A stretch of DNA of 64,000 nt from positions 124,001 through 188,000 of the forward strand of contig JAQTZV010000005.1 of the NCBI GenBank assembly GCA_028687585.1, given 5' to 3'. The number at the start of each line of letters is the position of its first letter. Positions within the stretch are counted from its first letter, which is position 1. The stretch is from Desulfuromonadaceae bacterium (lineage in GTDB: Bacteria; Desulfobacterota; Desulfuromonadia; Geobacterales; Pseudopelobacteraceae). The position numbers and the translations under genes are program-made. The notes beneath the pieces were generated by a model, which was given only the letters and a program-made list of their open reading frames with translations, was not told the origin of the DNA and ran no database searches. This document shows, piece after piece, positions 8,735 through 16,771 of the stretch.

Positions 8735-9307
8735 TCATCCGCCTTGTCCAGCAGTTGTAACTCTGTTGATGGTTCTAAGAATAGAGTTCACAGATTCATC
8801 CATTTTTTGCTCAAGCGTGTATCGCTGGTCATTGTTGTTAACTAGTTGCAGCGTTGTAGTTTCTTCAGTTTCCGCCGTTTCTATAACAGGACGGCCACTC
8901 GGTAACTTCTCGAAGTGCACATGCGGGCCGGTTGATCTCCCGGTATTTCCGGAAAAAGCCACGACCGTACCGGAGTTCACCAGCTCATCGGGCTGAACAC
9001 GGAGCAATGCGTTGTGTCCGTAGAGGGTGCGATCTCCGTTGGCATGCTCAACGATGACCGTAGAGCCATAGCCACTGCGATCCCCAGCAAATACAACCCG
9101 TCCTTTGCGGACGGAGCGAACCGGGGTTCCGACCGGTACGGCTATATCGATTCCGCGGTGAAAGACAAGTTTTCCACTGCCGAACGGATCAACCCGCAAT
9201 CCCACGCCGGAGGTTATTACCCCGTTCTCAACCGGCAATTCGCTGTCTGCCAAGACCGCAGCCGGCAGATATAAGAGAACGATCATCACGAAGAGAAATA
9301 ACTTCAT
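8735..9307 (-). CDS. Secreted M23-family metallopeptidase
   Basis: 190 residues with an N-terminal signal peptide (cleavage near residue 20) and a peptidase M23 (LytM) domain. The zinc ligands are visible: His50 and Asp54 in FHRGIDIAV and His131 in GPHVHFE, with His129 as the usual partner. Such enzymes cut peptidoglycan cross-links in the periplasm or regulate amidases. There is no LysM or coiled-coil region; a short tail after residue 140 is unassigned. It is followed 14 bp upstream by cysK on the same strand, so the two may be co-transcribed. Confidence 0.88.
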   Translation of the reverse strand: MKLFLFVMIVLLYLPAAVLADSELPVENGVITSGVGLRVDPFGSGKLVFHRGIDIAVPVGTPVRSVRKGRVVFAGDRSGYGSTVIVEHANGDRTLYGHNALLRVQPDELVNSGTVVAFSGNTGRSTGPHVHFEKLPSGRPVIETAETEETTTLQLVNNNDQRYTLEQKMDESVNSILRTINRVTTAGQGG

Positions 9308-9321
9308 TTTAGTCGAAGCGG

Positions 9322-10251
9322 CTACTGGTCTTCGAACAGTGTCGTGCTCAGATACCGTTCACCGGTATCCGGCAGCACCACAACAATCATCTTCCCCTTG
9401 TTTTCCGGTCGTCTGGCAATCTCCAGGGCCGCAAAGGCGGCAGCGCCTGAAGAGATTCCCACCAACAGACCCTCTTCACGGGCGAGACGACGGGCGGTTA
9501 TCAATGCTTCATCGTTTTTTACCTTGAAAATCTCGTCGATCACCTCACGGTTCAGAACATCGGGAACGAATCCGGCACCGATTCCTTGAATCTTATGAGG
9601 GGCAGCCTGTCCGCCCGAAAGTACCGGAGAATCAAAAGGCTCAACAGCAATGACCTGCATGCCGGCCTTGCGTTTCTTGAGCACTTCGCCAACGCCGGTT
9701 ATGGTCCCGCCAGTGCCGACTCCAGACACAAAGATGTCAATCCTTCCATCCGTGTCCTCCCAAATCTCTTCGGCAGTGGTGAATCGGTGGATCTGGGGAT
9801 TTGCCGGATTTTTGAACTGTTGGGGAACAAATGAGTTTGGGATCTCGGCAGCCAGTTCATCGGCCTTTTTTATTGCCCCCTTCATCCCCTCAGCGCCCGG
9901 TGTCAGCACCAGCTCTGCGCCGTACGCTTTGAGCAGATTTCTACGTTCGATGCTCATGGTGTCTGGCATAGTGAGAATCAGCCGATATCCCCGAGCGGCG
10001 CAGACAAAAGCCAGGGCAATGCCGGTGTTGCCACTGGTCGGTTCAATGATGACAGTATCCTTCTTAATTTGCCCACTCTCTTCTGCCGCCAAGATCATCG
10101 AAAAACCTATCCGGTCCTTGACGCTGCCACCGGGGTTGAAAGATTCCAGCTTGGCGATAACGTCTGCCTCCAGGCCAGCGGTGAGACGAGAGAGCCTAAG
10201 CAAGGGGGTTTTGCCGATTAGATCAGTTAAGTTGTCGTAAATGTTTGACAT
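9322..10251 (-). CDS. cysK: Cysteine synthase A (O-acetylserine sulfhydrylase)
   Basis: The enzyme makes L-cysteine from O-acetylserine and sulfide using pyridoxal phosphate. The PLP lysine is Lys45 in NPGGSVKDR, the Ser/Thr loop TSGNTG and the phosphate-binding GTGGTITG are present, and the length (309 residues) is normal. The start at 10251 is chosen because AGGAG lies 5 bases before this ATG; a GTG five codons upstream has no such site. Local sulfide and cysteine supply may matter for Fe-S clusters and metal binding, but nothing in the sequence ties it to the metal genes. Confidence 0.95.
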   Translation of the reverse strand: MSNIYDNLTDLIGKTPLLRLSRLTAGLEADVIAKLESFNPGGSVKDRIGFSMILAAEESGQIKKDTVIIEPTSGNTGIALAFVCAARGYRLILTMPDTMSIERRNLLKAYGAELVLTPGAEGMKGAIKKADELAAEIPNSFVPQQFKNPANPQIHRFTTAEEIWEDTDGRIDIFVSGVGTGGTITGVGEVLKKRKAGMQVIAVEPFDSPVLSGGQAAPHKIQGIGAGFVPDVLNREVIDEIFKVKNDEALITARRLAREEGLLVGISSGAAAFAALEIARRPENKGKMIVVVLPDTGERYLSTTLFEDQ

Positions 10252-10284
10252 GTTTTCTCCTATCACGTGGGAATATTGCGGTGC

Positions 10285-10679
10285 TTATTTTGAGCCGATC
10301 GACAAGACCTTCATCTGCATGTCCATTCCAGCTTTCATGGCGGTCACGTTTGCTTCATATGCCCTGGTAGTTGCCATCATATCGGCCATCTCCTCAACCA
10401 CGTTCACGTTCGGATAGGCCACATACCCCTTGGCATCGGCATCTGGGAGTGAAGGAACGTACTGGAGACGTAGAGGCGACTGGTCCTCGAAAAGAGCAAC
10501 GACTTCGATTCCTCCATTCATCTTGGCATTGGCTTCATTCAACATAGTCGAAAAGACCGCATCCTTGCGCCGATACGGTCCACCTTCGGCAGTCCTGGTG
10601 GAGTTTGCGTTGACGAAATGAGGTTTATGCGGGTTCGCTCCGCCGTCAAGACAAAGGCGCTTTTTTCCATAGCATCCAT
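10285..10679 (-). pseudogene. flgC: Decayed flagellar rod gene flgC
   Basis: The 3' part encodes a clear FlgC C-terminus, with the signatures DADAKGYVAYPNVNVVEEMA and a MATTRAYEANV-like helix. Upstream, the frame with NANSTRTAEGGPYRRKD matches the FlgC core, but the N-terminal helix (MEKSAFVLTAERTRINLISS) is in another frame. The Asn-Leu-Ala step that normally links them is missing, so a small deletion with frameshift has occurred. The middle of the protein is also shorter than usual. No other flagellar gene is nearby. An 86-residue start at 10545 could be translated, but the rod protein cannot be functional. Confidence 0.8.
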
Positions 10680-10711
10680 CGAATGCCTCTAAATTTAGTC
10701 AGGGTAGCAAC

Positions 10712-11131
10712 TTATTCCAGCAGAAACGTTTTGCCAGTTTCTTTAGTCAAGATGCCCAAAAGCATGTCATCAAGACTGTACGGTTTTCGGTGTATCCCTG
10801 ATATTTCCGACACCTTGGGATCCAGCGCCAGATTCAAGAGCTGTTCAGAAGTACTTCCGGTAAAAAGTACGATATTTAGAATTGGATTCAGTTCACGCGC
10901 CTTTTGGATGAACTTCAACCCATCAACTCCTGGCATGGCAACATTAGTGATCATCGTTTTGTATTCACGTGTCTTCAATTGATCAAACGCGTCCATCGTA
11001 CTCGCGGCGTAATCTACCTTGGCCTTGAAGTGACTGAACATCCTTGCAATCACATCGAAGATTGCTCTGTCGTCATCGACCACCAGCACGCCAAGCTCTT
11101 TCAATCCTTTCACCCCCCCTCCCCCCGGCAT
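10712..11131 (-). CDS. Receiver-domain protein lacking the phospho-acceptor Asp
   Basis: 139 residues, a single CheY-like receiver domain. The acid pocket (VVDDD), the conserved Thr (LFTG) and the Lys (HRKPY) are present, but the position of the phospho-acceptor Asp reads TNVAMPG instead of TDVxMPG: the codon is AAT. It is therefore probably a pseudo-receiver that signals without phosphorylation, or one kept in a fixed state. A run of G bases at the 5' end leaves the start unsure; a GTG at residue 7 preceded by a G-rich ribosome site is an alternative. It is the last gene of the run starting at 14196, 3 bp after the ABC ATPase gene. Confidence 0.8.
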   Translation of the reverse strand: MPGGGGVKGLKELGVLVVDDDRAIFDVIARMFSHFKAKVDYAASTMDAFDQLKTREYKTMITNVAMPGVDGLKFIQKARELNPILNIVLFTGSTSEQLLNLALDPKVSEISGIHRKPYSLDDMLLGILTKETGKTFLLE

Positions 11132-11134
11132 TTA

Positions 11135-11809
11135 TCAAGCTTGCCCTACCACCATCCCATCCTTCAGAGTGATTGTTCGGTCGGAGTAGGCACCGTTCTC
11201 CGGATTGTGCGTTACCATTACGACAGTCTGACCAGCTTTATTCAAATCCCGAAAGAGGGTCATGACCTCTTCACTGGTCTTGGAATCCAGATTCCCGGTA
11301 GGCTCATCCGCCAGAAGTATGTGCGGGTTGTTGACTATGGCACGCGCAATCGCAACCCGCTCCTGTTCGCCGCCGGAGAGCTGATTGGGGAGCCGGTCCA
11401 GCTTGCTGCCGAGACCGACCCTTTCTAGGGCTCCGCGAGCGGCTGACCTTTTTTCCGGCGAGCTTGATTTGACAATGGCCAGCGGCAGCATGACATTCTC
11501 TATGGCGGTCAGATAAGGGATCAAATGGAACGACTGGAAGACAAACCCCAGATTCTGAGCCCTGAAGTCGGCCAGCTTTTCACCGGGTAGTTGGTACAGT
11601 TTAACTCCGGCCATCTCGACCTCACCCGACGTGGGATGGTTCATCCCCCCCAGCACCGACAGCAAGGTACTCTTGCCGGAACCGGACTGCCCCATGATGG
11701 TGATGAATTCCCCGGCCTCAATGCTTATGTCCACACCGCGTAGCGCTTCGACAACGTCGTCACCGCTGGTGTACTGTTTCTTTATGTTGTTAATCTCGAT
11801 GAGTGCCAT
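11135..11809 (-). CDS. ABC transporter ATP-binding protein, LolD/MacB type
   Basis: 224 residues with Walker A (GQSGSGKS), the Q-loop region, the signature LSGGEQERVAIARA, Walker B (LLADEPTGNLD) and the switch His (VTHNPE). The LolD-type insert and the length fit ATPases that pair with FtsX/MacB permeases, which act mechanically on periplasmic substrates rather than importing solutes. The partner permease is encoded 12 bp upstream. GAGGACAC precedes the ATG. The operon context (HMA and DUF2318 proteins) suggests metal or iron handling. Confidence 0.9.
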   Translation of the reverse strand: MALIEINNIKKQYTSGDDVVEALRGVDISIEAGEFITIMGQSGSGKSTLLSVLGGMNHPTSGEVEMAGVKLYQLPGEKLADFRAQNLGFVFQSFHLIPYLTAIENVMLPLAIVKSSSPEKRSAARGALERVGLGSKLDRLPNQLSGGEQERVAIARAIVNNPHILLADEPTGNLDSKTSEEVMTLFRDLNKAGQTVVMVTHNPENGAYSDRTITLKDGMVVGQA

Positions 11810-11821
11810 TGTGTCCTCGCC

Positions 11822-12982
11822 TTAAAGTGCCCGCAGGGCTTCGGTCGGGTCCATCTTGCTTGCATGCAGCGCCGGGTAGAGGCTCGCCAGGAGCCCCAGC
11901 GTCAAAGCCAAGCCGATTGAACCAAAGGCTACGGTTGTATCCCAGACCAAGTGGGCATTCTTGCTCTCCGCCATGAACGGCAGGGCCAGCTTTGCCCCAC
12001 CCATGCCGACGGCATAGCCCAGGAAGCCGGCCAGCAGGCTGACCAGAGCCGCTTCAAACAGGATAATCCGCATGATGTGGCTCTTCCTGAAGCCGATTGC
12101 CCGAAAAACACCGATCTCGGTAGTCCGCTCGTTGACACTCCCCATCATGGTAACGAAGACGATCAGGGAACCTATGAAGACAACCACCCCGGCCATGGCA
12201 TAGGAGAAGCGCTTGAACTGGTCCAGAGCCTTGAGACGTCCTTCCACAACCTGCTGGATGGCCGACACCTTGGCATCCGGTATTTTCTCGGCAATTTGGG
12301 TGACCATATCGCCAATAGGGCAACCAGAACAGAGAGCCGCCACCTCCGCGAGGGTGATTTTACCCTCCTTGCCGAGCAGTTTCTGAGCCTTGGGCAAGCT
12401 GGCGAAGACCAGCGAATCATCCTGTGACCCAGTCTGATCGAGAATTCCGGCCACTTTAAAGGTCTCGTTCTTTATCGTGATACTGTCACCGGGACCGGCA
12501 TTGAGCACCTTTGATGCATCGCTGCCGAGTAATACCTCGTTGTCGCCTTTGGGGGCATCACCAAAGATCTTCCACCACTGTTTCATCTTCAATTCACTGT
12601 CAAAGTTAACCCCCACCAAAAGTACGTCGTGGGTTCCGACCTTGATGCCACCCAGCACTTTAGGCGCAATGGCCGAGATGTTCTTGTTGTTCTTGATGGT
12701 CATGATATTGGCGAGATCCTCTTCACGTATCTCACGTTGATCGAAAGTTACTCCACCAAGACTGATGCCACCGTAGTTCATGGACAGGCCGTTACTCTGG
12801 GGGGTGATCAGGATATTTGCGCCGAACTCGTCCATCTTGCGTTCGATGTCGCTGGACATGGAACGGGTCAGGGTGACCAGGGTAACAATGGTGGCAATCC
12901 CCACGGTCAGGCCAATGGTCAGAAAGGCCATCTTGGCTTTACGGCGCTTCAGGTTGTTTATGGAGATAGTGTGCAGTTTCAT
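11822..12982 (-). CDS. ABC transporter permease, MacB/FtsX type
   Basis: 386 residues: one N-terminal membrane helix, a large periplasmic domain (about 45-250) and three C-terminal helices ending in the family motif LYPALHASKMDPTEALRAL. The periplasmic domain contains a CSGCPIGDM segment, a Cys pair not general in the family, which may bind metal or be redox active. It works with the ATPase encoded next to it. Related permease/ATPase sets accompany DUF2318 proteins in iron-acquisition clusters such as the P19/FetMP-linked genes of other bacteria; here there is only one permease and no P19 or FTR1 gene. Confidence 0.88.
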   Translation of the reverse strand: MKLHTISINNLKRRKAKMAFLTIGLTVGIATIVTLVTLTRSMSSDIERKMDEFGANILITPQSNGLSMNYGGISLGGVTFDQREIREEDLANIMTIKNNKNISAIAPKVLGGIKVGTHDVLLVGVNFDSELKMKQWWKIFGDAPKGDNEVLLGSDASKVLNAGPGDSITIKNETFKVAGILDQTGSQDDSLVFASLPKAQKLLGKEGKITLAEVAALCSGCPIGDMVTQIAEKIPDAKVSAIQQVVEGRLKALDQFKRFSYAMAGVVVFIGSLIVFVTMMGSVNERTTEIGVFRAIGFRKSHIMRIILFEAALVSLLAGFLGYAVGMGGAKLALPFMAESKNAHLVWDTTVAFGSIGLALTLGLLASLYPALHASKMDPTEALRAL

Positions 12983-13000
12983 GGTTTTGATCCCGCTCTT

Positions 13001-13465
13001 TTAGAAATATTTGGCGCCAGCTTGAATATCAGAAGCTTTGATAACAATATTGCTGCCGTCCATTTGAAGGGGAAGGTAGCCTGGGTTGCAGCCGCCGGTT
13101 GCATTGGGGCCAAGGCGATTGATGGCAAACTTCTGGTTACAGTTTTTGCAATTCATCTTGTCACCTTGCTGCTCGTATCCCTTTCTCGACTTGAAGCAGG
13201 AGTCGCAGGCATCGAAAGCGATTTTGTAACTGCCATCAACTGCCTTCACCGCAAAAAAGGTGATTTCCTTGCCGCTGTTCTCAAATTTGTAGAAATGTGC
13301 CTTGCCGTCAGCCAGTTTTGCAACCGGCACTGTGATTATGCCGTTGATTGCCTTCACCTTCTCGTACTTGCCCAGCGAGAAGGCAAATACACTGACTGCT
13401 CCTATCAACAGTGCCACAGTAATAAGACCTGCCCATACAACCTGCTTCGTGCGATTCGTTGCCAT
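13001..13465 (-). CDS. DUF2318 (Cys-rich, membrane-anchored) protein
   Basis: 154 residues from the ATG at 13465, which has AAGGAG upstream. One N-terminal helix (residues 8-30) anchors a periplasmic domain with CDSC (87-90), CKNC (106-109) and a Cys at 126 in GGCNPGYLP, the conserved pattern of DUF2318. Proteins of this family occur with iron and lead permeases and with MacB-like ABC genes, and are thought to take part in redox or metal transfer in the periplasm. The gene lies between the HMA protein and the permease, so they are probably one functional set. Confidence 0.85.
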   Translation of the reverse strand: MATNRTKQVVWAGLITVALLIGAVSVFAFSLGKYEKVKAINGIITVPVAKLADGKAHFYKFENSGKEITFFAVKAVDGSYKIAFDACDSCFKSRKGYEQQGDKMNCKNCNQKFAINRLGPNATGGCNPGYLPLQMDGSNIVIKASDIQAGAKYF

Positions 13466-13481
13466 TCCAATCTCCTTATGC

Positions 13482-13913
13482 TCAGTTTTGTTTATTAGAG
13501 CCACAACCGCCTTTGGTGCCACAACCGCCGCAACCACCCGAAGACGAGGGTTTCTTGCCAATATCTCTGCCGGTTATCTGCTTGAACTGTTCCGGTGTCA
13601 GTACGACATGTACATTACTGCCAAAACCGGCTCCGCTGACCTTCTCAGCCAGAACCTCCGGCTTGACCGCCGTTGTGTCATAACCCACGACCACCCAGCC
13701 ACCCTCTACGTCCACCTCGGTAACCGCAACACCTTTCATTGATTCAAGTGCTTGTGTGATTTTGCTTGAGCAACTGCCACAAGTCATGCCGGTTGTTTTC
13801 AAAACGGCAACTGAATCAGCAGTTGCGCCGATTCTTACCCGAAAAGCAAGAACCACCAATACAGTAATGGCCGTAATGACAAGCAGCGATGTGGTTATTC
13901 TTTTTGCGGTCAT
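13482..13913 (-). CDS. Membrane-anchored heavy-metal-associated (HMA) domain protein
   Basis: 143 residues from the ATG at 13913 (GGAGG upstream). An N-terminal helix (7-25) is followed by an HMA fold with the soft-metal motif GMTCGSCSSKI, then a Gly/Cys-rich tail (GGCGGCG, GGCG) with three more cysteines. It looks like a periplasmic metallochaperone of the MerP/CopZ fold tethered to the membrane. The Cys tail could be a second metal site. The neighbours DUF2318 and MacB-type ABC genes suggest it delivers a metal ion to, or collects it from, that system. Confidence 0.85.
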   Translation of the reverse strand: MTAKRITTSLLVITAITVLVVLAFRVRIGATADSVAVLKTTGMTCGSCSSKITQALESMKGVAVTEVDVEGGWVVVGYDTTAVKPEVLAEKVSGAGFGSNVHVVLTPEQFKQITGRDIGKKPSSSGGCGGCGTKGGCGSNKQN

Positions 13914-13926
13914 GATATGCCTCCAA

Positions 13927-14196
13927 TCATTTCCCTTGGGCAAGTGCCCATGTTGGTGCGTTCCCTTGCCAGTTCCGCATTCCATACAGGTTGATGGCGA
14001 CCCCGGCAACTTGCAGGGCCAGCCAGCCTGTGCGGCCGAAATAAAAAGCCACCATCCCCAGCAGTAACGCCGACAGCGTCCAGAACATGAACGAGCAGCG
14101 ACGACCGTGAGCGTTTAGTAGCGAACCAGTCAGAGAACTTGCAACCCCGGCCCATTCGATGATGTTTATAGCAGTATTGTTGTTAATCAAGAACAT
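13927..14196 (-). CDS. Small membrane protein, unknown function
   Basis: 89 residues with two or three hydrophobic segments and no recognised motif. It is the first gene of the minus-strand run that continues with the HMA, DUF2318, ABC and receiver genes, with only 13 bp before the HMA start. AGGAT lies upstream of the ATG. The pattern (short helix, charged HGRR turn, two helices) is somewhat like a half of PnuC-type or small transporter proteins, but no claim can be made. Confidence 0.6.
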   Translation of the reverse strand: MFLINNNTAINIIEWAGVASSLTGSLLNAHGRRCSFMFWTLSALLLGMVAFYFGRTGWLALQVAGVAINLYGMRNWQGNAPTWALAQGK

Positions 14197-14507
14197 GGGC
14201 CGAATCCTAACGATGATAGTAATGTCAGTTACAAGTTACAAGTGCCGTGCCAAGCCCACAACACTGCATAACTATATGATATTATTATGCTGGTCTTGTA
14301 GGAGTAGGTATATTTGATTCGACTTTTGTGAAGAATATTCAAAACCGGTGAGGAATATTCTCCATATTAAGAGCAGGTATTACACCAAATGGTATTTGAT
14401 TTACCGATAGAGTCCATTCTTGATATCGATATTAACCGTTTGACCTTCGGCAACCGATAAGTTATTTTTTCGCACTTGTGACGACCATCTGCTATCGAGG
14501 TACTGCC
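14197..14507. promoter_or_regulatory. Divergent intergenic region with paired GAATATTC palindromes
   Basis: This 311-bp AT-rich gap separates the ABC/DUF2318 run (left, minus) from the transglutaminase-like gene (right, plus). It holds two copies of the palindrome GAATATTC at 14333-14340 and 14353-14360, with starts 20 bp apart and similar flanks (GTGAAGAATATTC and GTGAGGAATATTC). Two sites on the same helix face suit a dimeric regulator. No convincing -35/-10 or -24/-12 element could be fixed by eye. Confidence 0.4.
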
Positions 14508-15533
14508 ATGCGTTTGTTAAACTTACTTACCGTTATCTGCCTGTTTCTTCTGTTGATGGCCAGCCCGGCACTCTCGGCTCCGGTGAATAATCATTCAGGG
14601 ACAATCACCATGACTATTGACCTGTCAGCTCACGACTCGACAAGTGAGACAGAACTCTGGCTGCCTTATCCGGTATCGGACAGTGATCAGAACATCACCG
14701 ATGTGAAGGTTTCCGGGGATTTTGCAACTTCAGCAGTCTATACCGACAAAACTTACAGCACCCCAATGTTGTATGCCCGCTGGGACAAAGACATAGTAAG
14801 CCGCAAGCTGACTTTCTCTTTCCAGGCAAAGCGCAGCGAAGTTATCCGACGGGATTTTCCGGCCAAGGAGGCAGCTTGGGACCCGGCTGATTATGCCCTT
14901 TACCTGCAGGCGACGAAACTCAGTCCGATTGATGGCGAGGTTGGGAAGTTGGCGGCAAAGATAACTGCTGGCAAGAAAACGGTTCTGGAGAAGGCCAAGG
15001 CTGTTTATGATTGGACCTGCGAGAATACCTATCGCGACCCCAAAACTCGCGGCTGTGGTTCAGGTGATGTATGTACGCTGTTGGCAAACCCCGGCGGAAA
15101 ATGTGCCGATATCCATTCGGTCTTCGTTGCACTGGCCAGGGCAACAGGTGTGCCGGCACGGGAGATATTCGGCATACGCATGGGGAAAAAGGACCGTGAG
15201 GATGTAACGACCTGGCAGCACTGCTGGGCGGAGTTCTACCTGCCGGGTTATGGCTGGGTGCCGGTAGACGCTGCTGATGTGCGCAAGGCAATACTGACGG
15301 AGAACCTGAAGTTGGAAGATGCCAAGATAGCTGAATACCGGGCCTACTTCTGGGGCGGCATTGGCCCGTACCGCGTAAAACTCTCAGTCGGTCGCGATCT
15401 GACTCTGAACCCTCAGCAGCCAGGCGGACCAGTCAACTATCTGATGTATCCGTTCGCTCAGGTGGGTGGCAAGATTATTGACTGGCTTGATCCGGCCACG
15501 TTCAAATACAGTATAATCTACACGGCAAAATGA
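14508..15533 (+). CDS. Secreted transglutaminase-like protein (copy 1)
   Basis: 341 residues from the ATG at 14508 (GAGG seven bases before), with a signal peptide ending near LSAPV. The transglutaminase-like core shows the Cys-His-Asp triad: Cys199 in GGKCADIHSVFVALARA, His238 in QHCWAEF and Asp254 in PVDAADV. Bacterial members are mostly cysteine proteases or amidases in the periplasm; the substrate is unknown. A second copy with the same architecture is at 38498-39511. Two extra Cys (RGCGSGDVC) before the active site are shared by both. The gene is convergent with the HD-GYP gene. Confidence 0.85.
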   Translation: MRLLNLLTVICLFLLLMASPALSAPVNNHSGTITMTIDLSAHDSTSETELWLPYPVSDSDQNITDVKVSGDFATSAVYTDKTYSTPMLYARWDKDIVSRKLTFSFQAKRSEVIRRDFPAKEAAWDPADYALYLQATKLSPIDGEVGKLAAKITAGKKTVLEKAKAVYDWTCENTYRDPKTRGCGSGDVCTLLANPGGKCADIHSVFVALARATGVPAREIFGIRMGKKDREDVTTWQHCWAEFYLPGYGWVPVDAADVRKAILTENLKLEDAKIAEYRAYFWGGIGPYRVKLSVGRDLTLNPQQPGGPVNYLMYPFAQVGGKIIDWLDPATFKYSIIYTAK

Positions 15534-15540
15534 ATCTTGA

Positions 15541-16497
15541 TCATAAACTCTGATCCTGGTAGCGCCTGGAAATTTCCTGTAATTGTTCAGGGGGGATCGC
15601 CAGGAATGTGTCCACTACTACCGGATCGAAGTGGCTGCCACTTTGACCTTTGATCTCTGCCGCCGCCTCATCATACTTCATGGGAGATCGGTAGGGTCGC
15701 TCAGACGTCAACGCATCATAGACATCTGCCACCATAAACATTCTCGCCCCGAACGGGATACTCTTTCCTTTTAGTCCACGCGGATAACCACCGCCATCAA
15801 ACTGTTCGTGGTGCGAATAAACTATCTCCGCAGCATCCTTCAAAAAACCAATCCGCTTTACAATGCGATATCCTGCCTCCGGATGCTTGCGCATTTCGTC
15901 CCATTCCTGATCCGTCAATTTGCCCGGCTTAAGTAATATCTGATCCGGGACGGCTATCTTTCCAACGTCATGCAGTAGTGCGCCGAAACCAATCTCCCGT
16001 TTCACCTTTTCATCGACTCCAAGCTTGGTGGCGATTAATTCGGTATACTCCCGTACCCGTTGTGAATGCAGACGGGTATTGTGTTCGCGAAGATCCAGTG
16101 CCGAAACCAAGCCAAGCAGGGTCTCCTCATTGGCATGTGCAAGATCCAGAAGAAGCGACCGTTGCCGGTCGAACAACCAACCAGGTATAACGCCCGCTAT
16201 CCAGAATCCTACCAACTCTCCCATCTGGTTTGCCTGCTCCATATAGTTGCCCGGCCAATCCAGAAAGGCATGCAGGATAAAAAGAACACTGACTCCCAAT
16301 GCCGTTATACACGCACCCCTGAGCCCGAACCAAGCCGCAGCCATGACCGGCGGCAGGAAGTAGAGCTTCCTGAGAATGATGTGCAGCTTGTGATATGAAT
16401 GGGGCTCTGTAGGCGTCAGGTAATGCATTATGGCGATTATTCCAATAACACTCACCAGAAAAATGATCTTGCTTCGAGATCCGTTTTGTTTACACAC
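15541..16497 (-). CDS. Membrane HD-GYP domain protein (putative c-di-GMP phosphodiesterase)
   Basis: 318 residues. The N-terminal domain (10-110) has about four membrane segments and is homologous to that of the histidine kinase at 5343-6461 (shared HYLTP, KLYFLP, WFGLRG). The HD-GYP domain follows: HDVGK (His176, Asp177), HHEQFDGGGYP with the GYP triplet at 237-239, and the metal and substrate His residues. The family breaks down cyclic di-GMP. The shared sensor domain suggests that the same membrane signal controls both transcription (kinase) and c-di-GMP level. It is a single-gene unit. Confidence 0.9.
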   Translation of the reverse strand: MCKQNGSRSKIIFLVSVIGIIAIMHYLTPTEPHSYHKLHIILRKLYFLPPVMAAAWFGLRGACITALGVSVLFILHAFLDWPGNYMEQANQMGELVGFWIAGVIPGWLFDRQRSLLLDLAHANEETLLGLVSALDLREHNTRLHSQRVREYTELIATKLGVDEKVKREIGFGALLHDVGKIAVPDQILLKPGKLTDQEWDEMRKHPEAGYRIVKRIGFLKDAAEIVYSHHEQFDGGGYPRGLKGKSIPFGARMFMVADVYDALTSERPYRSPMKYDEAAAEIKGQSGSHFDPVVVDTFLAIPPEQLQEISRRYQDQSL

Positions 16498-16693
16498 CAG
16501 TATCTCCCTTGCTCAATCCACTGTTGTTTTTGTTTTAGCGTAGTACATCATTCCGCGCTTGAAGGGAACTGCAGAAAATTCTCCGATTACGGAGTGGCAT
16601 TGTAGCATATTCATTACCAAGACAATCAACCTTGCCAACATTAAAACCTGCATTGTTGCGCATATTCAATATGTTACCATACTCATACAAACA

Positions 16694-16709
16694 TGGCATG
16701 CAAGTTGAT
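16694..16709 (+). promoter_or_regulatory. Sigma-54-like promoter before coiled-coil protein gene
   Basis: TGGCATGCAAGTTGAT has the -24 GG (16695-16696) and a -12 element (TTGA) at the correct 12-base distance. It deviates from the usual TGGCACG-N4-TTGC mainly by GA instead of GC. It lies 62 bases before the ATG at 16772. A palindrome CATATTCAATATG at 16661-16673 is just upstream. Confidence 0.4.
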
Positions 16710-16771
16710 AAGTATAAACATAACAAACAGGTTTTCGCTCCTACAAATCAACTCAAAGGAGAGTAAAGAAA

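Noticed and set aside
12629..13498. Plus-strand reading frame opposite the permease and DUF2318 genes
   Set aside because: Antisense to genes with conserved Cys motifs and a good ribosome site; no support.
14378..14400. TGG...TTAC element before the first transglutaminase-like gene as a sigma-54 promoter
   Set aside because: The -12 part has AC instead of GC; match too weak.
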